A DNA stretch of 64,000 bases from K23-9 sp049680365 (GTDB lineage Bacteria; Planctomycetota; Planctomycetia; Pirellulales; Pirellulaceae), in assembly GCA_049680365.1 (NCBI GenBank), contig JBAUHQ010000417.1, positions 1-64,000 on the forward strand, in the 5' to 3' direction. The position numbers were made by a program, and so were the translations under genes. The first letter of the stretch is position 1, and each line of letters starts with the position of its first letter. Below, one piece after another: positions 29,301-37,089 of this stretch. A model generated the notes under the pieces. The model did not search any database. It had not been told where the DNA came from and saw only the letters and a list, made by a program, of their open reading frames with translations.

Positions 29301-29606
29301 TTACACCAAACAAGGCTCTCCCGCTGACATTCCGGCCGCTGACATTCCGGCCGCTGAGACTTCGGCAAACATCGGCACAGGCATCAGCACGTCTGTCGCC
29401 GGGATCAGCCGCAGGTTTTCACAACGTGAGAGCTGAAATTGTCGCGGAGCTTCGCGACAAAGGCAAAGCCCCAAAAATCGCTCCGTACCTACAAATCGAA
29501 TTGGACTGACGGTCCGTCGCGTACGCTGGCCGCTTGCGTCGCAGTAGTCCATTTCGATGACGTAGTTGTCAGAATCTTGCATGGCGAGTCGAAGAATATG
29601 TTTCAT
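29301..29606 (-). CDS. Small WYL-like domain protein
   Basis: A 101-residue protein. After a start at 29606 (MKHILRLAMQDSDN) comes a stretch that fits the core of a WYL domain: VIEMDYCDASGQRTRRTVSP, then a hydrophobic FLGLCL where the WYL triad would be, and RQFQLSRCENLRLIP. WYL domains sense nucleic-acid-related ligands in regulators; this one lacks any helix-turn-helix. The C-terminus is built from a repeated A-A-G-M-S encoded by 15-bp tandem repeats. Plausible gene, but short and isolated. Confidence 0.45.
   Translation of the reverse strand: MKHILRLAMQDSDNYVIEMDYCDASGQRTRRTVSPIRFVGTERFLGLCLCREAPRQFQLSRCENLRLIPATDVLMPVPMFAEVSAAGMSAAGMSAGEPCLV
29323..29367. repeat. 15-bp tandem repeat, two perfect copies and one degenerate
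   Basis: GCTGACATTCCGGCC occurs at 29323-29337 and 29338-29352, followed by a third copy with several changes at 29353-29367. The repeats are in frame with the small WYL-like gene and lengthen its C-terminus by five residues per unit. Confidence 0.85.
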
Positions 29607-30640
29607 TGTGATTGCCTTTAATTGAGACGGTTGGGTCATCGAAGAAGTTTGGTGAAAACTCGACTTGAGCCCTCAGTTGCTTCACTACCAGTATTGGACT
29701 GTCCCATGACACGTATGGTCATTGGCTCAAATAGTTGCCAGAAAGACTCTAAAAACGCGTCTGGAGGAAACAAAGCCGCCTGGCTCCATGCGTCGAATGG
29801 TTCGCTGAATCGCTGGCAAAAGCTCCGGTCAGCGCAAAAAAAAGCTCCCGGAGAGTACATTGTCCTAGGGGGGCGGAGGACTACGCGCTCAATTTCCGGG
29901 AGCCGGTGGTTTGTTCGCTCGACGAAGGCCATCAGCATCCTTGCTTAGGCACCGCCGAACATCACAACAATACTCCTGTTCGACAGATTCGATTGCATCC
30001 GTGCTAACGACTGTCAAAGAGAATTGCTGTGCCACTGAGTCAGTTCGTTGCCAAACCCAATCAGCGTTGGGCGGAGAATAGGGGGAAGCTTTTCTGTTGG
30101 TCAAGGCAGATTTGTCGCTTCTTTGAAGTTTGCCTGACAAGTGAGTTTCACAACAGCACCGCCTTCGATTTCGCTCTGCATATTGCGATTTCAAACGCGA
30201 AACGTTTCACAGACGGGAAACGAGTTTTGTGGCAATCCCTAAGACTCTTTGGCAAATGAACACGGGAACACCTGCTTGGAGTCCCGTGATCACGATCGTT
30301 CCAAAGCATTGCCAACGTACAATTCGCGAATGCGGTCAAGTGTCTAGCCAAACCCGTTTTTCCATCCGCAAAATGCAAGCTCGCATACCCAATTCATGTG
30401 TGCAGAACCGTCACATCGTTGAGCATCATCCAGCTTCGCTTAACCCTTCAGGCCGACGTCTTTTCGTTGAGAAATCATCTCGCATCAAATCGCTAGCAAC
30501 GTTCGGCTCAGTCTGATCGTGACAATGCTGTCAATCGCGAGTGGCAATAAGAACACCTTTGTTGGCTAAATATGGAAACATTCGCGTAGCCAAAGTACTA
30601 ATGATGTGTGATATTTAAAGGAGTTACGATCGAACAGACG
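29607..30640. other. Gene-poor region without recognisable coding sequence
   Basis: About 1 kb in which every open frame is short, mutually overlapping and without a recognisable domain. The most protein-like one is on the minus strand at 29636-29938 (100 codons), but it contains the terminator-like hairpin. Composition is close to the surroundings. It could hold decayed genes or an RNA gene read on the minus strand and ended at 29836-29903. Confidence 0.4.
29836..29903 (-). terminator. Strong terminator-like hairpin on the minus strand
   Basis: GCTCCCGGA at 29844-29852 is the exact reverse complement of TCCGGGAGC at 29895-29903; an inner GTCCT/AGGAC pair strengthens the stem. Read on the minus strand the stem is followed by eight T. 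No gene that would need it is recognised upstream (30,370 to 29,905). Confidence 0.65.
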
Positions 30641-30688
30641 TTGCTGGTTGTGACATGTACAAATTATGCAGGTACATCAAACCAGCAA
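30641..30688 (+). promoter_or_regulatory. Structured leader hairpin upstream of the BON gene
   Basis: TTGCTGGTT (30641-30649) pairs with AACCAGCAA (30680-30688), and TGTAC (30656-30660) with GTACA (30672-30676) around an 11-base loop. An AAGGAG Shine-Dalgarno sequence follows directly, at 30691. A second AAAGGAG lies before the hairpin at about 30617. The layout resembles a translation- or attenuation-control leader; this is inference. Confidence 0.45.
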
Positions 30689-30702
30689 GAAAGGAGCAAC
30701 CG

Positions 30703-30777
30703 GTGCTTTGCCGTTTGCAACGACGTGAATCCTCGATTCTCTCACGGAAAGAAACGTTATGGCGACGGCACAATTAG
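30703..30777 (+). CDS. Possible 24-residue basic leader peptide
   Basis: A GTG codon lies 6 bases after a strong AAGGAG Shine-Dalgarno sequence. It opens a 24-codon frame (M-LCRLQRRESSILSRKETLW..) with six Arg, stopping 18 bases inside the BON gene, whose ATG is at 30759. The overlap would allow translational coupling. It may be a regulatory leader peptide rather than a functional protein. Confidence 0.3.
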   Translation: MLCRLQRRESSILSRKETLWRRHN

Positions 30778-30977
30778 ACAACAAAATGCTTGCATCGAAC
30801 GAACTTGCACAAAGTTCAATAAGCGAATTGCGAAGACTTCGCATCGATCAAGCTGCTGACACGGTGCAAATCAGTGGCATCGTCCGCAGCTTTTACCACA
30901 AGCAATTGGCACAAGAAGCAGTTCGACGCGTTGTTCACGGTGCCACGGTGGACAATCAAGTCCACGTCTGCCCGTAA
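30759..30977 (+). CDS. Small BON-domain protein
   Basis: A 72-residue protein. Residues about 22-70 (ISELRRLRIDQAADTVQISGIVRSFYHKQLAQEAVRR) fit a single BON domain with its conserved Gly before the second strand and the following helix. BON domains bind membranes or phospholipids. There is no signal peptide, so it would act in the cytoplasm unless carried. Its ATG is poorly served by a Shine-Dalgarno sequence (GGAAAG), but the overlapping leader frame has a strong one. Convergent with the DEAD-box helicase gene. Confidence 0.6.
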   Translation: MATAQLDNKMLASNELAQSSISELRRLRIDQAADTVQISGIVRSFYHKQLAQEAVRRVVHGATVDNQVHVCP

Positions 30978-31045
30978 CAATCAAGCTTCTATCAATTCTG
31001 CAACAAACAAAATTCGCTGCAAACTTGATCCACTGCAAGCGATGG

Positions 31046-32305
31046 CTACAGCCGTCGTCGTTTTATTTTTCGGTGCATGGGATTGAGTTTCTTCTTCATG
31101 GGCACTTCGCCCTCGGCGGCTTCTTCCGCAGCAGTGGGCTGGGGCTTGGGCATCGTCTCAAAGCCATCAATCGTATCGCGAATCAGTTCTTTATTGATTC
31201 GCTGCTCGATACTGGTCAACACGTCGCCTTCACCAGGCACAACAAAAGTAAACGCGATTCCATCACGTCCCATGCGCCCCGTTCGACCCACGCGGTGCAC
31301 GTAGTCGTCGCAGTCCTGTGGCACGTCGTAATTGAAGATGTGTGAAATCGTGCTGATGTCGATACCACGACCCACCACATCGGTCGCAACCAGAATTTTC
31401 AACTTTCGATCACGAAGACTTTGTAAGACCCGATCACGTTCACGTTGCTGCATGTCGCCGTGCATGCTGCCGCAAGCATCGTAGTTACGAGCCAGTTTGC
31501 GATAGAGCCGATCGGTACCACGCTTGGTTCGACAAAAGACAATGGCTTGTTCGGGTTTTTCGCGGTCCAGCAGCTTCTCCAGCAGTTCACCCTTTTTGTC
31601 TTGTGCGACAGTAAAATAGCGTTGCTCGATCGTTTCGACAGCCATTTCGTTTTTGCAACAGTCGATGACCGTTGGCTTGTACATGTACGATTCCGCAAGT
31701 CGCTGGACCGTCGGTGGCAGTGTCGCGGACAACAACAGTGTCTGACGTTCACGCGGGCACTTTCGCAAGATCCGTTCGATCTGTGGACGAAAACCAATGT
31801 CCAACATCCGATCCGCTTCGTCCAACACCACACACCAAACGTCCTTGGTCCGCAGCGTTCCGCGTTGCAAGTGATCGTGCAAGCGTCCGGGAGTCCCGAC
31901 GACTATCTGAACGCCATTTTCCAACTGGCGTAGTTGGCCGTTCATGTTCTTGCCGCCCGAGAGCACCGCGATTTCGGTGGGCTCACCCTCAGCCAACCGG
32001 CGCGTTTCAGCGGCCACTTGGTCGGCTAGCTCCCGAGTCGGTACCACAATGATCGCTTGGGGATCGCGGCAGTCTTCCAGTGAATCGAGCTGTTCCAAAA
32101 TCGGAATCGAAAAGGCAGCTGTTTTTCCGGTGCCGGTCCGAGCTTGCCCAATCACATCCATGCCTTCCAGCGCCAACGGGATCAAGGCTGCTTGGATGGG
32201 GGATGGTTTCACAAAGCCAGCTTTGGCGATTGCACGCCGCATCACTGGCGACAGATCCATCTCGTCAAAAGTCTGGATTTCCGGTTCGTTTTGTTCTTCT
32301 TCCAT
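31046..32305 (-). CDS. DEAD-box ATP-dependent RNA helicase
   Basis: A 419-residue helicase of the RhlE/RhlB type. The Q motif GFVKPSPIQ, motif I ARTGTGKT, motif II VLDEADRM, motif III LLSATLP and motif VI HRVGRTGRMGR are intact. The C-terminal tail is acidic then strongly basic (KKKLNPMHRKIKRRRL), which fits RNA or ribosome binding. It would unwind structured RNA in ribosome assembly, decay or cold adaptation. The ABC permease gene is next upstream on the same strand, 113 bases away; probably a separate unit. Confidence 0.93.
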   Translation of the reverse strand: MEEEQNEPEIQTFDEMDLSPVMRRAIAKAGFVKPSPIQAALIPLALEGMDVIGQARTGTGKTAAFSIPILEQLDSLEDCRDPQAIIVVPTRELADQVAAETRRLAEGEPTEIAVLSGGKNMNGQLRQLENGVQIVVGTPGRLHDHLQRGTLRTKDVWCVVLDEADRMLDIGFRPQIERILRKCPRERQTLLLSATLPPTVQRLAESYMYKPTVIDCCKNEMAVETIEQRYFTVAQDKKGELLEKLLDREKPEQAIVFCRTKRGTDRLYRKLARNYDACGSMHGDMQQRERDRVLQSLRDRKLKILVATDVVGRGIDISTISHIFNYDVPQDCDDYVHRVGRTGRMGRDGIAFTFVVPGEGDVLTSIEQRINKELIRDTIDGFETMPKPQPTAAEEAAEGEVPMKKKLNPMHRKIKRRRL

Positions 32306-32418
32306 GAGGGGCAGTGTACCTGGACGTGACCAATTGCACTACGCGGGCAGAAATGATTGTTTTGCATCATTTTCTACCCTGCCAGAACACCACCTGATCC
32401 AATGCCAACCCCACATGG

Positions 32419-33942
32419 CTACGGCTGTTCCGCCGCTTGCCTTGCACGGGCCGCCGCACGGCGTTTCGCCGCTAGACGTTTGACCAATTCATCCGCGATC
32501 ACACCCAGCAAAATCACCGCTCCAATGATCGCGAACTCCAGCTTGTCAGAAATCTTCATCAAGACGATTAGGTTGTACAGCGTCTGCATGACCGCTGTAC
32601 CGATGACGACTCCAATGATCCCGCCTTCTCCGCCTCTCAGTGAGCACCCACCCAAGACGGCCGCAGCAATCGCATACAGCTCGTAAAAGTTGCCGAAACT
32701 GGATGGCGCGATTGAATTGCTGTCCAGCGCGAACAACATTCCTCCGACCGCAGCCAATACGGCAGAAATCACATAAGCCACCAAGGTCATGCGGTTGGTA
32801 TTAATCCCTGAATAGCGAGCCGCCTCTTCGTTGCGCCCCAGCGCCAGCATGTAACGCCCCCAGACCGTGCGGTTCAAAAACACGATCGCAACGATCGCAA
32901 CAAACAGCAACACGAAGAACGGGTAGGGAATCCCAAATGAATCGCCGCCGTCAGCCGCCTCCCAAATTGGCAATTTTCCCGTTCCCAGCAACCGCAAACT
33001 GTCGTCGAACTCGTTGCCAAAGCCCATCGTCTGATCATCCACCAACCAGCGTGAAAAACCGCGATAAAACAGCAAACCACAAAGCGTTACTACGAAAGGC
33101 GGCAATTTCAATCGCGTAATCAACAAACCGTGCAGCACTCCCAGCAGCAACGCAATCCCCAACACAGCCCCCAGCGCAACCGGAATCGAAAAACGCTGCC
33201 GACGTTCCAAAGGCACCGCATACCATTCGCTACCAAAGTCACCCAGTGTGTCATTCACCGTGACCGTCGTTTTGCCATTTCCAACTACCGAATCAACAAT
33301 CTGCAGTTGCTTCAACCCGCTCTTGGGATGCACAAACCAAATCTGGTCTCGTGCAGCTACCCCATTTAATGATTCGTCAATCACGACCGTCGGCAACTTT
33401 TCATCCCCGGACGCCGTTTTGGCTGCTTTCTGATACGAAGCCACACTCACTAGCTTCGCCACGCTGCCGTCTTCATCGTCGCGAGACGGTTTCTGGTCAA
33501 TGGTCAGCTTGGTTGTAGAAGTTCCATCGTCCAACTGATCGCTTTGGACGGCTGTGACCTTCGCGACCAAATTGCGCGCACGCCTGCCCCCGTAATACCG
33601 AATATGATCCCCAACGTCGAACTCTGTTCCCCCTCGAACTGTGATCGTTTGATCTTGGGCATTCACCGCTGCGACATCCTGCAACCCAAAGGGCCGATAG
33701 TCGACCTGCAAAAACGACGCCAGGAGACAGCCGACTAAGCAAACCAGCGAACCGATCGACAAGTCGATGCCGCTGGTAATGATCACAAACGCCACACCGA
33801 TGCCCAAAATGCCATACATCGATGTACGACGCAGCAGGTTTTCGATGTTGTTGCCCTTCAAAAACGATTCAGGCGTGTAAATCGACAAGAAACCACAAAG
33901 AGCCAGTAGCAGAACTGAAATACCGATCACTTTGGCGTTCAT
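32419..33942 (-). CDS. Ribose-type ABC transporter permease with a large extracytoplasmic insertion
   Basis: A 507-residue RbsC/BPD_transp_2-family permease; normal members are about 320-350 residues. Core helices are clear at residues 1-80 (GVAFVIITSGIDLSIGSLVCL) and 252-490 (ALGRNEEAARYSGIN, the coupling loop). Between them, residues about 81-250 form a hydrophilic, strand-rich insertion with two related halves (TITVRGGTEFDVGDHIRYYGG and the later VVIDESLNGVAARDQIWFVHP), each ending in a Thr-rich strand. The topology places it outside the cytoplasmic membrane, where it could contact the substrate-binding protein. Third gene of a minus-strand operon, 52 bases after the ATPase. Confidence 0.88.
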   Translation of the reverse strand: MNAKVIGISVLLLALCGFLSIYTPESFLKGNNIENLLRRTSMYGILGIGVAFVIITSGIDLSIGSLVCLVGCLLASFLQVDYRPFGLQDVAAVNAQDQTITVRGGTEFDVGDHIRYYGGRRARNLVAKVTAVQSDQLDDGTSTTKLTIDQKPSRDDEDGSVAKLVSVASYQKAAKTASGDEKLPTVVIDESLNGVAARDQIWFVHPKSGLKQLQIVDSVVGNGKTTVTVNDTLGDFGSEWYAVPLERRQRFSIPVALGAVLGIALLLGVLHGLLITRLKLPPFVVTLCGLLFYRGFSRWLVDDQTMGFGNEFDDSLRLLGTGKLPIWEAADGGDSFGIPYPFFVLLFVAIVAIVFLNRTVWGRYMLALGRNEEAARYSGINTNRMTLVAYVISAVLAAVGGMLFALDSNSIAPSSFGNFYELYAIAAAVLGGCSLRGGEGGIIGVVIGTAVMQTLYNLIVLMKISDKLEFAIIGAVILLGVIADELVKRLAAKRRAAARARQAAEQP

Positions 33943-33994
33943 AAAATCGTCGTCATCTAAATTTCAAGGAAGTCAAAAGGCAACAGAGTTTAAC

Positions 33995-35521
33995 TCAGCA
34001 AGCCACCGGCAGGTTTCCGGTCGCTAACTGCATCACAGATTCTTCGCTCAATTCGTCACGCATCAATTCGCCCGAAATCTGTCCTTCGTGCATCACCAAC
34101 ACTCGATCGCTCATCCCCAGAATCTCTTCCATCTCGCTGGAGACAAACAGCACGGCCATCCCGTCAGATGCCAGTTGTTCCATCAACCGATAGATCTCTT
34201 CCTTCGCGCCCACATCGATACCTCGCGTCGGTTCGTCCAACAACAAAATCCGCGGCCCCACCGAAAGCCATTTGCCGATCACCACTTTTTGCTGATTGCC
34301 ACCGGAGAGGTACTGCACAACTTGCGAATCGTTAGGGGTTCGGATTCGCATTTTTTCGATCATCTCGGCGCTATCCGATCGCTCCTGTGCCAGATTCAGA
34401 AAACCACCCGCCTTGGCGTTTCGTGACAGCCCTGCCAGTCCCGTGTTATGGCGAACGGTCATCTCCAAGACCAACCCATGCTGTTTGCGGTCTTCGGGCA
34501 CCAACGCCATGCCAGCGTCGATCGCATCGGAGGGTTGTCGAACGTTGACCGTTCTTCCATCAACCAAAATGCTGCCCGCCACCGGTTGATCAATTCCAAA
34601 CAACACTTGCAACATTTCTGTGCGGCCTGCACCAACCAAACCCGCCACGCCGACAATCTCGCCCGCGCGAACTTGAAAGTTCAACGCGTGCTGTGGCCAA
34701 ACCGGCGTGACCAAATCTTTGACTTCCAACAACACGTCACCCATTGCATGTTGCTTTCGGGCGTAGAACTGCGACACGTCGCGGCCGACCATCAAGTTGA
34801 CCATTTTGTCATGCGTGACTTCGTCGACAGATAGCTCTCCTGCATTCTGTCCATCACGAAGCACCGTGACGCGATCGGCCAATTCGCGGACTTCACCAAG
34901 CCGGTGCGAGATATAGATGACGCAAACGCCACGTGAACGTAAATCTTTGACAACATCAAACAAAGCTTCCGTTTCCTTGGACGACAAACTGCTGGTCGGT
35001 TCGTCCATGATCAGCACTCTGGCATCCACCGAGAGCGCTTTGGCGATTTCAACCAACTGCTGTTTGCCGATGGGCAGTGTGTCGACGATCGTTCTGGGAT
35101 CGACATCCAATCCCACTCGCCCCAAGTACTCACGTGATTTTCGATCAATCGTCGCTCGATCGATCAGCCCACGACGCAACGGCTCTCGCCCCAAGAAGAT
35201 GTTTGAGCCGACGTCCAGGTTGTCGGCCAGATTCAATTCCTGGTGAATCAGCACGATGCCAAGCTCCATCGCTCGCCGCGTCGAATCGATTCGCACTGCA
35301 GCGCCATCAACACGCAATTCGCCAGCATCGGGCTCTTGGACGCCAGCCAGGATTTTCATCAACGTACTTTTGCCCGCACCGTTTTCGCCAATCACCGCCA
35401 GCACTTCGCCCGCGTCACCCTGTTTCGCCAAATGCAAACTGACGCTCTGCAACGCCCTGACGCCCGGAAAACTCTTCGTGACAGCGCAGACTTCTAGTAG
35501 CATCGATGGTGAATCAGACAT
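33995..35521 (-). CDS. Ribose-type ABC transporter ATPase (two ATPase domains)
   Basis: A 508-residue RbsA/MglA-type protein. The first domain has Walker A GENGAGKST, signature LPIGKQQLVEIAKAL and Walker B LIMDEPTSSL. The second has the degenerate GLVGAGRTE loop usual for this family, signature LSGGNQQKVVIGKWL and Walker B LLLDEPTRGID. It powers sugar import together with the permease (52 bases downstream) and the binding lipoprotein (80 bases upstream). The substrate may be a pentose or another sugar; the sequence alone does not decide. Confidence 0.93.
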   Translation of the reverse strand: MSDSPSMLLEVCAVTKSFPGVRALQSVSLHLAKQGDAGEVLAVIGENGAGKSTLMKILAGVQEPDAGELRVDGAAVRIDSTRRAMELGIVLIHQELNLADNLDVGSNIFLGREPLRRGLIDRATIDRKSREYLGRVGLDVDPRTIVDTLPIGKQQLVEIAKALSVDARVLIMDEPTSSLSSKETEALFDVVKDLRSRGVCVIYISHRLGEVRELADRVTVLRDGQNAGELSVDEVTHDKMVNLMVGRDVSQFYARKQHAMGDVLLEVKDLVTPVWPQHALNFQVRAGEIVGVAGLVGAGRTEMLQVLFGIDQPVAGSILVDGRTVNVRQPSDAIDAGMALVPEDRKQHGLVLEMTVRHNTGLAGLSRNAKAGGFLNLAQERSDSAEMIEKMRIRTPNDSQVVQYLSGGNQQKVVIGKWLSVGPRILLLDEPTRGIDVGAKEEIYRLMEQLASDGMAVLFVSSEMEEILGMSDRVLVMHEGQISGELMRDELSEESVMQLATGNLPVAC

Positions 35522-35600
35522 GCAAGCAACTTATTACGGCGACCAAAACAGCGAATACGAGATACGAAACGAAACGAGCGTCCTTTTAGACGGCTTTGGC

Positions 35601-36638
35601 TCAGCCGCCCGTTTTGGATTTCAGGTCGTCCCAGAACTCGTCGACGTTTGCTTTCGTGATCGCTCTTGCGGGGATGTCTACAAATTTACTTTCAGGAATC
35701 ACCGATTGATCGCCATCAAGAATTTTCTTGAGTGCTTCGATCGATTTGTATCCATAGTTGTAGGGATCCTGAACAACGGTACCGACGACGGTTCCATCCT
35801 TGATCCCCTGCAGCGTTACGTCGTTTTCATCGAAACCGATGACCTTGATATCCGGTTTGTTCTGCGACTTAATCGCTTGCAAGATCGCAGGCGTGTTGTA
35901 TTCAAACAAACCCACCATCGCATCCATGTCTGGGTAAGCGGTCATCGCGTCTTCGGCTTTTTGTTTCGCAACAGTCGAATCACCTTGATCCAACAGCGTA
36001 TCCAAAATCGTGTACTTGCCGGCTTTGATCACATCGCCGGTCGGATCATAAGACTCTGGCATTGAATCGCGTCCGATCAAAACATCAATCACACCCTGAC
36101 GTCGACGTTTTGAATTGTCTTGTTCCAAACGGCCGATCGCAAACATCACTTCGCCGCCATCAGGCAACGCGTTCTTGACCATTTCTCCGCACATGCGACC
36201 AGCCATGTAATTGTCCATCCCGATGTACATCATGCGGTCGCTTTGGGGCGCATCCGAATCATGCGTGATCAATGGGATCATGCTTGCCCATGCGTTCAGC
36301 AGCTCCACTTGGTTGTCTGCATCAATGGGGCTGATCGCCAATGCGTTCAAACCGCTAGACAACAAGTCTTCGATAATACGTTTCTGTTCTACAGCGGTGC
36401 CCGTCGCTGGCATCCTAACGTCGACATCGACATCGAAATCCTTTCCAGCGTCCTCGGCGCCCACCTTGGCGATGTTCCAGAAACTTGCGATTTGATTGGT
36501 AACGAATGCGATTTTGGGGCGATCACCTTGCTCACCATCAACTGATTTCGCATCCGGCTTAGTGGATCCTGAACCACAGCCTGTGGTGACCAATATCAAA
36601 CAAGCAAGCGTCAAGAAACTGGGTCGGCGAAGCACCAT
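35601..36638 (-). CDS. Sugar-binding lipoprotein of the ribose-type ABC transporter
   Basis: A 345-residue periplasmic-binding protein of the RbsB/Peripla_BP_4 family. The start at 36638 gives a lipoprotein signal MVLRRPSFLTLACLILVTTGC with Cys21 as lipidation site. The mature part begins with PKIAFVTNQIASFWNIAKVGAEDAGKDF and contains NALAISPIDADN and a C-terminal VVQDPYNYGYKSIEALKKIL. An open frame continues upstream to 36914 but overlaps the divergent control region and is not needed. First gene of the operon binding-protein, ATPase, permease. Confidence 0.92.
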   Translation of the reverse strand: MVLRRPSFLTLACLILVTTGCGSGSTKPDAKSVDGEQGDRPKIAFVTNQIASFWNIAKVGAEDAGKDFDVDVDVRMPATGTAVEQKRIIEDLLSSGLNALAISPIDADNQVELLNAWASMIPLITHDSDAPQSDRMMYIGMDNYMAGRMCGEMVKNALPDGGEVMFAIGRLEQDNSKRRRQGVIDVLIGRDSMPESYDPTGDVIKAGKYTILDTLLDQGDSTVAKQKAEDAMTAYPDMDAMVGLFEYNTPAILQAIKSQNKPDIKVIGFDENDVTLQGIKDGTVVGTVVQDPYNYGYKSIEALKKILDGDQSVIPESKFVDIPARAITKANVDEFWDDLKSKTGG

Positions 36639-36689
36639 GAGCGTCACTCTTAAGTCGGGTTGCAAAATGAAAGGGATGTTTAACAACAG

Positions 36690-36708
36690 CGAGTCGCAAA
36701 ACGACTCG
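36690..36708 (-). promoter_or_regulatory. Inverted repeat in the ABC operon leader
   Basis: CGAGTCG and CGACTCG flank five bases. It is about 52 bases before the ATG of the sugar-binding lipoprotein and would form a 7-bp hairpin in its mRNA or serve as an operator. Confidence 0.4.
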
Positions 36709-36949
36709 ACGGCAAATTCTAACGAGCGTTGGTGGCCAATGCGAACCGAGCCAATTCCACCAAGCCCCGATCCGGTCAGGCAAGCTTTGCCGATAAACGA
36801 GACTGCTCCAGCGGCAATTTGCGTGAACAAACTCACAGCCAGCGTCAGCATGGCGAACCTATGACCCACACAAGCAGCATTCTTAAACCGCATTTCAAGG
36901 TGCTGGAACTCCATTGCCGACTTTCCATGTCCGTCGTCAACCGACGATG

Positions 36950-36970
36950 ACGAATCAAAACCTGATTCGT
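36950..36970. promoter_or_regulatory. 8-bp perfect inverted repeat, operator-like
   Basis: ACGAATCA and TGATTCGT flank AAACC. It lies about 120 bases before the histidine kinase ATG and 310 bases before the ABC operon start. It could be a repressor site or a hairpin. No sugar-responsive regulator gene is adjacent. Confidence 0.4.
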
Positions 36971-37089
36971 TCCCCTTAAATCGTCACGACGCAAATCCCC
37001 CAACCTGAGGGCAATGTTGGCTTGATTTCGGAGGAACGTTCTTTGGTTTCTGATTTTGCAATCACGTTGTTGCGACTACGAGTTTTCCT

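Larger units (their letters stand above)
36639..37089. other. Divergent control region between ABC operon and histidine kinase gene
   Basis: No credible gene. It holds two perfect inverted repeats (36690-36708 and 36950-36970), annotated separately. A short CGTCG/CGACG pair lies at about 36932-36946. Confidence 0.45.

Noticed and set aside
29636..29938. 100-codon minus-strand frame in the gene-poor region
   Set aside because: It runs through the terminator-like hairpin and eight-T run and has no known motif; might be a decayed gene but cannot be supported.
35601..36914. 437-residue version of the sugar-binding protein
   Set aside because: The extra 92 residues precede a perfect lipoprotein signal and overlap the divergent control region.
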